This document shows, one piece after another, positions 34,141-44,467 of a stretch of DNA of 64,000 nucleotides. The notes beneath the pieces were generated by a model. That model was not told where the DNA came from and searched no databases. It saw only the letters and a list, made by a program, of their open reading frames with translations. The position numbers were made by a program, and so were the translations under genes. The stretch's first letter is position 1. Each line of letters begins with the position of its first letter. Origin of the DNA: Glycomyces fuscus (GTDB lineage: Bacteria; Actinomycetota; Actinomycetes; Streptosporangiales; Streptosporangiaceae); NCBI GenBank assembly GCA_002529455.1, contig NYMS01000037.1, forward strand, positions 62,001-126,000, in the 5' to 3' direction.

Positions 34141-35294
34141 TGTTCGTCTCCTCGCAGGTAGGCGGCGGCGTCTCGCGCGCGCGCCAGCAGGTCCCGGTAG
34201 TCCTCACCCATCACGGTGACGTGCCCGATCTTGCGGCCCGGACGCACGTCCTTGCCGTAGAAGTGCACCTTCACCTCGGGGTCCTTCGCCATCACGTGCA
34301 GGTAGCGGCGGTAGACCTCGGGGTCCTCGCCGCCCAGCAGGTTGGCCATGACGGTGTAGGGCGCGTTGGTGCGCGGCGAACCCAGCGGCAGGTTCAGCAC
34401 GGCCCTCAGGTGCTGCTCGAACTGGGAGGTGCGCGCGCCCTCGATGCTCCAGTGCCCGGAGTTGTGCGGGCGCATGGCCAGCTCGTTGACGACCACGCCC
34501 TCGGCGGTGTCGAACAGCTCCACGGCCAGGACCCCGGTCACGTCCAGCGCCTGGGCGATCTCGATGGCCAGCTGCTGGGCGCGGGTGGCCTTGTCCTCGG
34601 ACAGGTCCGGGGCCGGGGCGATCACCTCGTGGCAGATGCCGCCGCGCTGCACGGTCTCCACGACCGGGTAGACCGCGACCTGCCCGTGCGGGGAACGGGC
34701 GACCTGCACCGCGAGCTCACGCGAGAAGTCCACCTTCTCCTCGACCAGGAGCGGCACCTCCTCGGCGGCGGCGCGGTCCACGACCCCGCGCGCCTCGTCG
34801 GCGTCGCCGACGACCCACACGCCCTTGCCGTCGTAACCGCCGCGGGCGGCCTTGAGGACGACCGGCCACCCGGTCTCCCCGGCGAAGGCGGTGACGTGCT
34901 CCAGGGCGGTGACGGCCCGCCAGCGCGGCGAGGGGGCGTCCAGTTCGGCCATGCGGGTGCGCATGCGCAGCTTGTCCTGGGCGAAGCGCAGGGCGTCGCG
35001 GCCGGGGCGCAGCAGGCCCCCGGCCTCCTCGACCGCGCGCAGGACGGGCTCGGGCACGTGCTCGTGGTCGAAGGTGACCACGTCGTTGGCCTTGGCGAAG
35101 GCCAGGACGTCGTCGAGGCCGCGGTCGTCGCCCAGGGCGACGTCGCCGCACACCAGCGCCGCGCTGTCGGTGGGGCTGGCCGCCAGTACCGAGAAGTCGA
35201 CCCCCAGGGCGATGCCCGCCTGGTGGGTCATGCGGGAGAGTTGGCCCCCTCCCACCATTCCCACGCGCGGGACGGTGCGGTTACGCTCGCTCAC
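34137..35294 (-). CDS. purK: N5-carboxyaminoimidazole ribonucleotide synthase
   Basis: A 385-residue ATP-grasp enzyme. [12 protein letters not shown] opens the protein, [16 protein letters not shown] is the AIR-binding region, [17 protein letters not shown] is the ATP loop, and [18 protein letters not shown] holds metal-site residues. It carboxylates AIR with ATP and bicarbonate and hands N5-CAIR to PurE. The GTG at 35294 has GAGGAAC upstream. It is divergent from the gtrA-like gene. Confidence 0.95.
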   Translation of the reverse strand: MSERNRTVPRVGMVGGGQLSRMTHQAGIALGVDFSVLAASPTDSAALVCGDVALGDDRGLDDVLAFAKANDVVTFDHEHVPEPVLRAVEEAGGLLRPGRDALRFAQDKLRMRTRMAELDAPSPRWRAVTALEHVTAFAGETGWPVVLKAARGGYDGKGVWVVGDADEARGVVDRAAAEEVPLLVEEKVDFSRELAVQVARSPHGQVAVYPVVETVQRGGICHEVIAPAPDLSEDKATRAQQLAIEIAQALDVTGVLAVELFDTAEGVVVNELAMRPHNSGHWSIEGARTSQFEQHLRAVLNLPLGSPRTNAPYTVMANLLGGEDPEVYRRYLHVMAKDPEVKVHFYGKDVRPGRKIGHVTVMGEDYRDLLARARDAAAYLRGDEQ

Positions 35295-35423
35295 AGTTCC
35301 TCAACTCACATGCTGCTCGTCAACCGCGGTGACGGGACGGCCCCGCTCGGCGGGACCTGGCCGGATCGGCTCGGAACCCGCGGCCGGGGCCCTTCTGCGA
35401 CCCCCGGCTAGAGTCTAGGGCGT

Positions 35424-36044
35424 GTGGACGCGACGGCTCCAAGCCCCCGTCGCCCCCGGTCGGCGGCCCGTCCGAGGCGGACCCGCGTGGAGGCGGACCG
35501 GGCCACCCCGACCACCCGACTGGAGGCGCAGACCGTGCGGAACTTCCTCTCCCGCCACCCCCGGATCGCCACGCTCCTCCGGGAGCTGGGAAGGTTCGGC
35601 TCCGTGGGCGCCGTGGCCTACGCGGTGCAGTTGGGGACGACCAACCTGCTGTGGAGCGCGGCCGGGGCGGGCCCGCTCACCGGGCAGGTGGTCGGCACGC
35701 TGTGCTCGATCGCGGTGGCGTTCGTCGGCAACCGGTTCTGGACCTTCGGCGACCGGGCCCGGACCGGCTACGGCCGCGAGACCGTGCTGTTCCTGCTGAT
35801 GAACGGCGTCGGGATGCTCCTCCAGGTGGCCTGCCTGGGCGTGTCGGTGTACGTGCTGGGGTTCGAGGGCCCGCTCGCGAGCAACATCGCGGGCAACGTG
35901 GTCGGGGTGGGCCTGGGCACGCTCTTCCGGTTCTTCTCCTACCGCACGTGGGTGTTCCCCGAGCAGGGCGGCGACCCGGTCCGCGAGCCCGCGGAGGTCC
36001 CCTCCGGCGAGCCGGTCGCCCGGCCCGGGGTCGGCGACCTCTGA
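35424..36044 (+). CDS. GtrA-family membrane protein
   Basis: A 206-residue protein. After a basic N-terminus of about 55 residues come four membrane helices with FGSVGAVAYAVQLGTTNLLW, VAFVGNRFWTFGDRA and FRFFSYRTWVFPE, the marks of the GtrA/DPMS family. These proteins move lipid-linked sugars or help glycosyltransferases. TAGAGT lies nine bases before the GTG at 35424 and no ribosome site is seen, so the message may be leaderless. Repeat copy A directly follows the stop. Confidence 0.87.
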   Translation: MDATAPSPRRPRSAARPRRTRVEADRATPTTRLEAQTVRNFLSRHPRIATLLRELGRFGSVGAVAYAVQLGTTNLLWSAAGAGPLTGQVVGTLCSIAVAFVGNRFWTFGDRARTGYGRETVLFLLMNGVGMLLQVACLGVSVYVLGFEGPLASNIAGNVVGVGLGTLFRFFSYRTWVFPEQGGDPVREPAEVPSGEPVARPGVGDL

Positions 36045-36045
36045 C

Positions 36046-36215
36046 TCTTCGGACCTCCGCTCCGCTTCGGTCCGTGTTCGGGCGTCCGGGGCACGGGAAT
36101 CGGGTCGAAGCAGGCACAGCGGTGTCTGCGGCGGGTTCACTCGTTCCTCGCGAACCCGCCTCCGCCACCTCCAGAACCCCGTGGCCGCCCGAACCAACCC
36201 CCACAAGCCGAGGCC
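36046..36215 (+). repeat. Dispersed intergenic repeat, copy A
   Basis: It fills the space between the convergent gtrA and CPBP genes. Parts in order: hairpin 36051-36073 (GGACC/GGTCC stem, 13-base loop); central stem 36130-36140 with 36150-36160 and loop TCGTTCCTC; a conserved box with CCACCTCCAGAACCCC (36167-36182); and an end with AAGCCGAGGCCG. Copies B and C share all these parts. Confidence 0.85.
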
Positions 36216-36231
36216 GACTGAGAAGACGGAC

Positions 36232-37440
36232 CTAGCGGGTGGCGGCCGCACTCCTGCGCCGCACGCCGCGGCGGCCCGCCAGCCACACCACCGCCAGCGC
36301 GTACAGCCCCACCTGGATCAGGGTCAGCACCAGGACCAGCGGCGTGCCCGCCCCCAGGGGCAGGCCGGAGCCGACCATGACCCCCGTGCCGATCTGCTCC
36401 ATGCGGCCCTCGAACACGCACAGCGTGAACTGCACGAGGCTGTTGACCACGTGCAGGCTGATCGCCGCCTCCAGACCGCCGGTGCGCCAGGTCAGCCAGG
36501 ACATCCCCAGCCCCATCACCGCGAGCGCCGCGGTCGTCCACGGGTCGTCCGGGTGCGTGGCCAGGTACAGCGCCGCGAACAGGGTTCCGCTGGCCAGGAT
36601 GGCCGGGCCCGGGGAGCGCAGGACCCGCGAGACCGCCGTCCCGCCGCGCCGCTCGCCGGGGCGGGCGCCGAGCGCGCCCACCAGCTGCATGAGCATGCCG
36701 CGCATGGTCAGCTCCTCGGCCGCCGACTGCAACGGCACCAGCAGCACGATGGCGATCATCGCCGCGGCGAACACCTCGGTCCCGCCGGAGGCCTCGCGGG
36801 GCACCAGGCCGGGCTGGAGGAGTTCGGCCAGCGGCAGGAACGCCACGACGCACAGGGCGACCGGGACGACCGCGACCGCCGTGCAGCGGACCAGCCAGCC
36901 CCAGCGCAGCCGCCCCTCGACCGACATCAGGGAGCCGGTCCGGCGCCACTGCACGACGCGGACCAGGAAGAGGACGATGGGGATGAACAGCGCCGACGCC
37001 AGGAGCCCGAGGGCCATCTCGGCGATCACGCTCAGGGTGACCGAGTCCGGTGCCAGGCCGCTGCCGCCGATGATCGCCACGATCGTCACCGACAGGATGA
37101 CGGCCATCCACAGGAAGAACACCAGGACCGCGAGGACGGCCAGGGTCAGCGGCGTGAACCACCAGCGGAAGCGGGACGTGCGGCCCAGCCTGTGGTAGGA
37201 CTCGTCCTCGGGGAGCTCCGCGCGGGCGAAGTGGTTCCTGCGCACCGGCCTCGGCGGCGGCCAGGCCCACACGTCCGGACCGGTGCCGGCCACGGCGTAA
37301 CCCCCGGGCGGCGTCAGCCTCCCCCCACCGGGAGGATCCGCCCAGGTCTGCTCCTGCGTGTAGGACCCGGCAGTCCGCCCCTCCGGCCCCTCGGGCGCGG
37401 CGGGCCAGGACGAACCAGGCGGTGGCGGCACATTTCCCAT
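36232..37440 (-). CDS. CPBP-family intramembrane metalloprotease
   Basis: A 402-residue protein. About 95 Pro/Gly-rich cytosolic residues precede seven or eight membrane helices. The CPBP/Rce1 motifs are in place: AAEELTMRG (EExxxR, near 244), LYLATHP (second-motif His) and SLHVVNSL (HxxxN). The targets of bacterial members are mostly unknown, with roles in signalling and bacteriocin self-immunity. TAGTCT nine bases before the ATG is a possible -10. The stop is 16 bases from repeat copy A. Confidence 0.87.
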   Translation of the reverse strand: MGNVPPPPGSSWPAAPEGPEGRTAGSYTQEQTWADPPGGGRLTPPGGYAVAGTGPDVWAWPPPRPVRRNHFARAELPEDESYHRLGRTSRFRWWFTPLTLAVLAVLVFFLWMAVILSVTIVAIIGGSGLAPDSVTLSVIAEMALGLLASALFIPIVLFLVRVVQWRRTGSLMSVEGRLRWGWLVRCTAVAVVPVALCVVAFLPLAELLQPGLVPREASGGTEVFAAAMIAIVLLVPLQSAAEELTMRGMLMQLVGALGARPGERRGGTAVSRVLRSPGPAILASGTLFAALYLATHPDDPWTTAALAVMGLGMSWLTWRTGGLEAAISLHVVNSLVQFTLCVFEGRMEQIGTGVMVGSGLPLGAGTPLVLVLTLIQVGLYALAVVWLAGRRGVRRRSAAATR

Positions 37441-37754
37441 CGTGCGCCGAGACTACTATCCGGGCATGTATTGCCAGCGTTAAGGCCACGCCGTTATCGC
37501 CTGGTCACGGCACGCACAGGGCGGTGCGCGCGGCGCGGGCCCACGCCCCACCCGCCCCGTCTCCCCCGCGACATCCCTCACACCCTTCCCCCCACCCCCT
37601 TCCGGACACCCGGTGGCGCACCGTCATGGCGGCGGCCACACGGTACGGGTCCCGGGACGCGGAATGCGCGGCACGGCGCCCTCGTTGAAGCAGGTGGCCC
37701 GCGAGAGCGACTCCGCAGGCCGCCGCCCCGTCCCGCTGACCTACGATTGAGCAC
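37441..37754. other. 314-base divergent gap between CPBP and mrp
   Basis: It holds the possible CPBP -10 (minus TAGTCT near 37450) and the TACGAT (37742-37747) seven bases before mrp. The middle is GC-rich with nothing recognisable. Confidence 0.4.
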
Positions 37755-38894
37755 ATGTCCTCCACACCATCCACCGAGCAGGTGCACAAAGCCCTGGCCA
37801 CGGTGCAAGACCCGGAGATCCGCCGTCCCATCACCGACCTCGGCATGGTCAAGAGCGTCGACGTCGCCGACGACGGTGCCGTGAGCGTCGGCATCTACCT
37901 CACGGTGGCCGGATGCCCGATGAAGGGCCGTATCGAGAAGGACGTGACCGAAGCGGTGACCAAGGTCGCCGGTGTCACCTCCGTGCGCGTCGAGCTCGAC
38001 GTGATGAGCGACGAGCAGCGCAAGGAACTCCAGACCAAGCTGCGCGGCGGCCAGGCGGAGAAGGAGATCCCCTTCGCCAAGCCGAACTCCCTCACCAGGG
38101 TCTTCGCCGTCGCCTCCGGAAAGGGCGGTGTCGGCAAGTCCTCCGTCACCGTGAACCTGGCCGCGGCCATGGCCGCCCAGGGCCACAAGGTCGGCGTCGT
38201 GGACGCCGACATCTACGGCCACTCGGTGCCCCGCATGCTCGGCGCGTCGGACTTCCCGACCAAGGTCGAGGACATGATCCTGCCGCCCACCGCGCATGAC
38301 ATCAAGGTCATCTCGGTCGGCATGTTCACCCAGGGCAACCAGCCGGTGGTGTGGCGGGGCCCGATGCTGCACCGCGCCCTCCAGCAGTTCCTGTCGGACG
38401 TGTTCTGGGGCGACCTGGACGTGCTGCTGATGGACCTGCCCCCGGGCACCGGTGACATCGCCATCTCCACCGCCCAGCTGCTGCCCAACGCCGAGCTGCT
38501 CGTGGTGACCACCCCGCAGCAGGCCGCCGCCGAGGTGGCCGAGCGCGCGGGCGCCATCACCGCCCAGACCCACCAGCGGATCGCGGGCGTCATCGAGAAC
38601 ATGTCGTACTACCTGCCGCCGGGCGGCGGGGAGCCGGTGCACCTGTTCGGCGAGGGCGGTGGCCGCACGGTCGCCGACGCCCTCACCAAGACGCTGGGCA
38701 TGGACATCCCGCTGCTGGGCCAGGTGCCGCTGGACACCCGTCTGCGCGAGGGCGGCGACGAGGGCAAGCCCCTGGTGCTGACCACGCCCGAGGCCGAGGC
38801 CAGCAAGGTGATCTCCTCGATCGCCGACACCCTGGTCGGCAAGCCCCGCGGACTGGCCGGCATGCAGCTGGGCATCTCCCCGGCGGGCCGTTAG
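37755..38894 (+). CDS. mrp: Mrp/Nbp35-family Fe-S cluster carrier ATPase without CxxC
   Basis: A 379-residue protein. Residues 1-95 are a MIP18/DUF59 domain (VQDPEIRRPITDLGMVKSV). ASGKGGVGKSSVTVNLA (near 119-135) is the deviant Walker A loop and LLMDLPPGTGD is Walker B. It belongs to the family that assembles and delivers Fe-S clusters. The place where many Mrp proteins have CxxC reads MSYYLPPGGGEPVHLFGEGG, and the whole protein has only one Cys, in the DUF59 domain. TACGAT seven bases before the ATG, with no ribosome site, suggests a leaderless message. It occupies the same place relative to sigE-htrA as in mycobacteria. Confidence 0.92.
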   Translation: MSSTPSTEQVHKALATVQDPEIRRPITDLGMVKSVDVADDGAVSVGIYLTVAGCPMKGRIEKDVTEAVTKVAGVTSVRVELDVMSDEQRKELQTKLRGGQAEKEIPFAKPNSLTRVFAVASGKGGVGKSSVTVNLAAAMAAQGHKVGVVDADIYGHSVPRMLGASDFPTKVEDMILPPTAHDIKVISVGMFTQGNQPVVWRGPMLHRALQQFLSDVFWGDLDVLLMDLPPGTGDIAISTAQLLPNAELLVVTTPQQAAAEVAERAGAITAQTHQRIAGVIENMSYYLPPGGGEPVHLFGEGGGRTVADALTKTLGMDIPLLGQVPLDTRLREGGDEGKPLVLTTPEAEASKVISSIADTLVGKPRGLAGMQLGISPAGR

Positions 38895-38898
38895 GCAG

Positions 38899-39078
38899 TG
38901 TTCCTTCGGACCTCCGCTCCGCTTCGGTCCATGCCCGGGTACCCAAAGAACGGGAACCTTCGGTGTCCACGGTGAGACGGCTCGTTCCTCGCCGTCTCAC
39001 CTCCGCCACCTCCAGAACCCCGCGGGCGCCCGAACCACGTTCCTTCGGACCTCCGCCTGCTGAGGCCGGTTCGAGGAA
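38899..39078 (+). repeat. Dispersed intergenic repeat, copy B
   Basis: It lies between the convergent mrp and htrA genes. Hairpin 38908-38930 (GGACC/GGTCC), then a perfect 11 bp central stem (38971-38981 with 38991-39001) with loop TCGTTCCTC at 38982-38990, then the CCACCTCCAGAACCCC box and a partial second GGACCTCCGC. The stem sequence differs from copy A at several paired positions while the loop is identical. Confidence 0.87.
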
Positions 39079-39174
39079 CAGCCACCGGACTCCACCCGCT
39101 CGGGGCCGCGGCCCCGAGCGGGAAAGAGGCCCCCGAGCTCCGTGCTCGGGGGCCTCGCCCGTACGCTGGGCCGG

Positions 39175-41034
<1,860 letters not shown>

Positions 41035-41086
41035 GACCTGCTCCGTATGTCGCTCGGCTGTGGGACGGCACGCGACCGGCCGGGGC

Positions 41087-42160
41087 CTAGAGGAACCCCA
41101 GCCGGGACAGACCGCGGTGCACCCGGGCCCAGAAACCCGAACCCGGCCCGGGCAGCGCGGTCACGGCGGACGAGGCCAGCCCCGCGGGGGCGTCCGCGAG
41201 CACGGTGTAGACGAAGCCGTTCGCCTGCCACATGCTCTGGTACTGGCCCACGGCGCCGCCGAAGATCGTGCCGTGTTGTGGTGTGACGCCGCTTCCCCCC
41301 GTCCCGGTTCCGGCGTATCCGTTCGGGTGTGAGGGGGAATGCTCACTGTTCAGCTTCCCACGTTGGGTGAAAACCGACACCTGGGACAGACCGTCCGAGT
41401 AGACGGCGTGTACGACACGGTGCCCGCCGTGCTCGGTGGACCGGGCGTCGACCAGCCGCAGGTTCCACGCCAGGTACTCCGGGAGGGGCCACTCCTGGGC
41501 CCGCAGGCCGGCGCGTTCGGCCCCGGTCAGGGTGTCGCCCCAGGGGGAGTCGCCGATCGCGTCGTCGGGCCAGTCCTCCTCGCCCAGTTCGAGCCCGGTG
41601 AGGCGGAAGCTGAGCGCGTGCTCGCCGTCGGCGCCGTAGACGCTCCTGCCCAGGAGCAGGCCGGTGGCGGTGTCCACCCAGAAGCGCCCGGCGACGGTGC
41701 CGTCGGCGCGCTCGGCCTCCACCAGGCGGGCCTCCCTGCCGTCCAGGCGGGTGGGGCCCGCGTCCGAGACGGCGTAGGTGTCGCGGAGCATGCTGAGCAG
41801 GCGGTCGTCCAGCGACTCCAGGGCCGAGGAGGCGTCCACCACCAGGGCGGACTCCTCGTCGCCGACGGGGGCCAGGGCGATGCCGTCGCCGGGCCTGCTC
41901 ACCACGCGCACCCGCAGTTCGCGCTCCTCGGCGCCCTCCGTGTCCTCCGGTCCGGTGATCTCGCGCACGGCCGAGTAGGCGACCTCGTCCTCCGCGGCGG
42001 CGGCGCGGTGCAGCACCGGCATCCCGTCGTCGCCTCCCTCGGCCGGGACGGCGGTGGGCTGGGGGTGCGCTGCGGCCGTGAGCAGCAGCGCGCACAGCAG
42101 CGCCACGACGAGGATCGTGACCGGAGCGGAGTTGGCGGAGGAGGGTTCCTCCGCGCTCAC
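41087..42160 (-). CDS. MucB/RseB-like sigma-factor regulatory protein
   Basis: A 357-residue protein with one N-terminal membrane helix (about 13-32) acting as anchor or signal. The extracellular part is a LolA/MucB-like fold (GDGIALAPVGDEESALVVDA, GRFWVDTATGLLLGRSVYG, SFRLTGLELG) followed by a second domain with QVSVFTQRGKL and VYTVLADAPAGL. RseB/MucB binds the anti-sigma factor and delays its cleavage. The GTG at 42160 overlaps the anti-sigma gene by four bases (GTGA), which strongly supports the pairing. Confidence 0.83.
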   Translation of the reverse strand: MSAEEPSSANSAPVTILVVALLCALLLTAAAHPQPTAVPAEGGDDGMPVLHRAAAAEDEVAYSAVREITGPEDTEGAEERELRVRVVSRPGDGIALAPVGDEESALVVDASSALESLDDRLLSMLRDTYAVSDAGPTRLDGREARLVEAERADGTVAGRFWVDTATGLLLGRSVYGADGEHALSFRLTGLELGEEDWPDDAIGDSPWGDTLTGAERAGLRAQEWPLPEYLAWNLRLVDARSTEHGGHRVVHAVYSDGLSQVSVFTQRGKLNSEHSPSHPNGYAGTGTGGSGVTPQHGTIFGGAVGQYQSMWQANGFVYTVLADAPAGLASSAVTALPGPGSGFWARVHRGLSRLGFL

Positions 42161-42828
42161 CGGGTGGTTTCGGTGGGGCCGTGCGGGGTCTCGGCGGCGG
42201 TGGGCCACGCGTCGACCACCGGGATGTGGCGGCTGGTCACCGCGTGCTCGACCGCGTAGTCGGACAGGCGGGGCTCGACCACGGGCGTCTCCTCGGCGTC
42301 GCCCCCGGCCACGAAGGCGCTGCCGAGCAGGGCCGTGGCCACGGCGAAACCCGCGACGGCGTAGCGGCCGCCGGGAAAGGCCGGGAACAGGTGCGCGAGG
42401 CGGTCGCCGCGGCGGCGGCGCTCGGCGGCGGCACGATCCGGCCGGGACGGGGCCGCGCCCTCCGCGGCGGACGCCGTGCCTCCCCGGACCGGGGGCGCGG
42501 CGGCCAGGGCGTCGCCGGGGAAGCCCCCCAGGGGACGGGAGGAGCCCAGCGGCGGGCGGGCGCCGAAGACGGATCCACCGCCGGAGGGGCCGGAGGGGCC
42601 CCGGTCCGAGGGTCCGTGGTCGCGGGACAGGCTGGTGAGCCGTCCCATGAAGTCCATGTCGGGCTCGGGCTCGCACAGGCCGTGCAGGCGGCGCTTGAGG
42701 CGGCGCATCATGTCGGCCTCGAAGCGGCAGGACTCGCACTTGGCCAGGTGGATGAGGGCGCTCTCGTGCTCGACCTGGCCGAGTTCGCCGTCGATGAGCG
42801 CGGAGAGCCGCTCTCCGAGGTGCTCCAT
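42157..42828 (-). CDS. rseA: Zinc-finger (ZAS) anti-sigma factor for SigE
   Basis: A 223-residue protein. The N-terminus has the zinc-associated anti-sigma motif HLAKCESC (His-x3-Cys-x2-Cys, near 27-34) in a helical domain starting MEHLGERLSALIDGELG. A membrane helix (GGRYAVAGFAVATALLGSAF, near 155-175) is followed by an extracellular tail of about 45 residues. It holds SigE inactive. GGAG five bases before ATG 42828 favours this start; a GTG six bases upstream overlaps the sigE stop. Confidence 0.88.
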   Translation of the reverse strand: MEHLGERLSALIDGELGQVEHESALIHLAKCESCRFEADMMRRLKRRLHGLCEPEPDMDFMGRLTSLSRDHGPSDRGPSGPSGGGSVFGARPPLGSSRPLGGFPGDALAAAPPVRGGTASAAEGAAPSRPDRAAAERRRRGDRLAHLFPAFPGGRYAVAGFAVATALLGSAFVAGGDAEETPVVEPRLSDYAVEHAVTSRHIPVVDAWPTAAETPHGPTETTR

Positions 42829-42830
42829 AC

Positions 42831-43445
42831 TCACTCCGCCTCCCCGTTGATGACGTTTCCACCGCTGTGCGCCTCGTTCCCGGCGGCCAGGGACCGCCGG
42901 TGCTCCAGGGCCCTGCGCAGCTGGGCGCGGCCCCGGTGGATACGGCTGCGGACGGTGCCGAGCTTGACGTCGAGCGTCGCCGCGATCTCCTCGTAGGAGA
43001 GCCCCTCGATGTCGCACAGGACGACGGGGGCGCGGAACTCGGCGGGCAGCGCGTCCAGGGCGGACTGGATGTCGGCGTCGAAGTGCCGGTCGTCGTAGCG
43101 CTGCGCGGGAGAGGGCTCGCGGCCCTCCAGGCGCTCGTCGGCGTTCTCGGCCAGGCCCTCGAAACGGATGCGGGCCCTGCGCCGGGCCATGTCCAGGAAG
43201 AGGTTGGTGGTGATGCGGTGCAGCCACCCCTCGAAGGTGCCGGGAGTGTAGTTGGCCAGCGAGCGGAAGACCCGGATGAAGACCTCCTGTGTGAGGTCCT
43301 CGGCGTCGTGCTTGTTGCCGGTCAGCCGGTAGGCGAGCCGGTACACGCGCGGGGAGTGGGTCCGCACGACCTCGTCCCAGCTCGGGGGTTCCCATGCCTC
43401 GAATTCCACGGCAGGGCCGGACTCTGGCACCGCTGCTCCCTTCAT
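42831..43445 (-). CDS. sigE: ECF sigma factor SigE (envelope stress)
   Basis: A 204-residue ECF sigma factor. Region 2 (about 25-95) has [20 protein letters not shown] and [13 protein letters not shown]; region 4 (about 130-190) has [40 protein letters not shown]. It recruits RNA polymerase to envelope-stress promoters. Operon order sigE, anti-sigma, RseB-like, htrA, with a divergent O-methyltransferase, equals the mycobacterial sigE locus. A GGAAC-N18-CGTT promoter 73 bases upstream suggests that it activates itself. ATG 43445 is used; a GTG five codons later is possible. Confidence 0.93.
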   Translation of the reverse strand: MKGAAVPESGPAVEFEAWEPPSWDEVVRTHSPRVYRLAYRLTGNKHDAEDLTQEVFIRVFRSLANYTPGTFEGWLHRITTNLFLDMARRRARIRFEGLAENADERLEGREPSPAQRYDDRHFDADIQSALDALPAEFRAPVVLCDIEGLSYEEIAATLDVKLGTVRSRIHRGRAQLRRALEHRRSLAAGNEAHSGGNVINGEAE

Positions 43446-43517
43446 CCCGTCGATTCGCCGCCAGGCTGGTCGGGGGGAGTTTGCTTCGTGGCGATCAACG
43501 TACGTTCATCCCGTTTC

Positions 43518-43544
43518 AACGCCCGGGGACGTGGATTAAGTTCC
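43518..43544 (-). promoter_or_regulatory. ECF-type promoter for sigE (probable autoregulation)
   Basis: On the minus strand GGAAC (43540-43544) is followed after exactly 18 bases by CGTT (43518-43521), an ECF-class pattern close to mycobacterial SigE and SigH/SigR promoters. The start codon lies 73 bases downstream. Confidence 0.65.
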
Positions 43545-43661
43545 CGCCGCAACGCTCGGAGTTCGGCCCGGATCAGGCTAGTCTTTTGCCAGGGACATGA
43601 CCTGGCCGCGACCGACATTCTACGGTGGGTGACCATCCCCTGGTCAGACCCCACCAGACAC

Positions 43662-44345
43662 ATGACGCTGTGGGAGGCCGTTATCGCCAGCCCGGAGGAG
43701 ACCGCGGCCCGGATCACCTGGGTCCGCGCCGAGCAGTCCCGGTTCGAGCAGGACGCCATGGAGGACGAACCCCTGGCGGAGGCCTACGAGGCGGGGAGCC
43801 GGTCGTCGGCCCCGCCGGTGGACGCGGCGACGGGCACGGCCCTGCGCTTCCTGGCCGCCTCCATCGGCGCCCGTTCCGTGGTGGAGATCGGCACCGGGTG
43901 CGGTGTGTCGGGGATCTGGCTGCTGCGGGGGATGAGCCCGGACGGGATCCTGACCACGGTGGACACCAACGCCGCCTACCAGGACTACGCGCGCTCGGCC
44001 TACTCCCGCTCGGGTTTCGGCCCCGGGCGGGCCCGGCTGATCCGCGGGACGGCCCTGGACGTGCTGCCGAGGCTCACCGACGGCGGGTACGACCTGGTGT
44101 TCGTGGACGCCGACACGGTGTCCTACCCCCTGTACATGGACGAGGCGCTGCGCCTGCTGCGCCGGGGCGGGATGGTGGTGTTCAACGGCGCCATGGTGTC
44201 CTCCAGCGAGCCGGACGGCCCGCTGCGCGTGCCCGACCCCCGTGAGACCGCCGTGCGCGAGGTGATCCGCCAGGTACGGGAGGGCGAGGAGTTCATCCCC
44301 ATGCTGATGCCGGTGGGCTCGGGGCTGCTGGCCGCCATCCGCTAG
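43662..44345 (+). CDS. O-methyltransferase (Rv1220c-like)
   Basis: A 227-residue SAM-dependent class I methyltransferase. VVEIGTGCGVSGIWLLRGM (near 70-88) is the SAM loop, GILTTVDTNA holds the ribose-binding acidic residue, and DLVFVDADTVSYPLYMDEAL is motif IV with metal-site residues of the catechol O-methyltransferase group. The substrate is unknown. The pairing with sigE in divergent orientation is the same as in mycobacteria. The start is ATG 43662 by the family N-terminus; the GTG at 43629 is in frame. Confidence 0.88.
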   Translation: MTLWEAVIASPEETAARITWVRAEQSRFEQDAMEDEPLAEAYEAGSRSSAPPVDAATGTALRFLAASIGARSVVEIGTGCGVSGIWLLRGMSPDGILTTVDTNAAYQDYARSAYSRSGFGPGRARLIRGTALDVLPRLTDGGYDLVFVDADTVSYPLYMDEALRLLRRGGMVVFNGAMVSSSEPDGPLRVPDPRETAVREVIRQVREGEEFIPMLMPVGSGLLAAIR

Positions 44346-44355
44346 ACGGCGTTCT

Positions 44356-44418
44356 CCGGTCCTGCGCGGGTCCTTCCGCCGCCCGGTCCGGGCGGTGGGA
44401 GGACCCGCGCAGGACCGG
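44356..44418. terminator. Very long bidirectional terminator hairpin
   Basis: A perfect 19 bp outer stem (44356-44374 with 44400-44418) whose loop forms nine more pairs (one wobble). It lies between the convergent O-methyltransferase and aminopeptidase genes. Confidence 0.85.
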
Positions 44419-44467
44419 TCGGCCGCGCGGTTCCCCGAGCGGGTCCGGGTCCGTACCCGGAAGCCCC

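Noticed and set aside
36046..36215. Insertion sequence or transposase remnant
   Set aside because: No transposase reading frame, terminal inverted repeat pair or target duplication could be seen at any copy.
36046..39078. Protein-coding reading of the dispersed repeat
   Set aside because: All frames of the repeat give similar peptides (for example GFWRWRRRV) that lengthen neighbouring open frames, but stem changes are compensatory, there are no start signals, and it always lies between genes.
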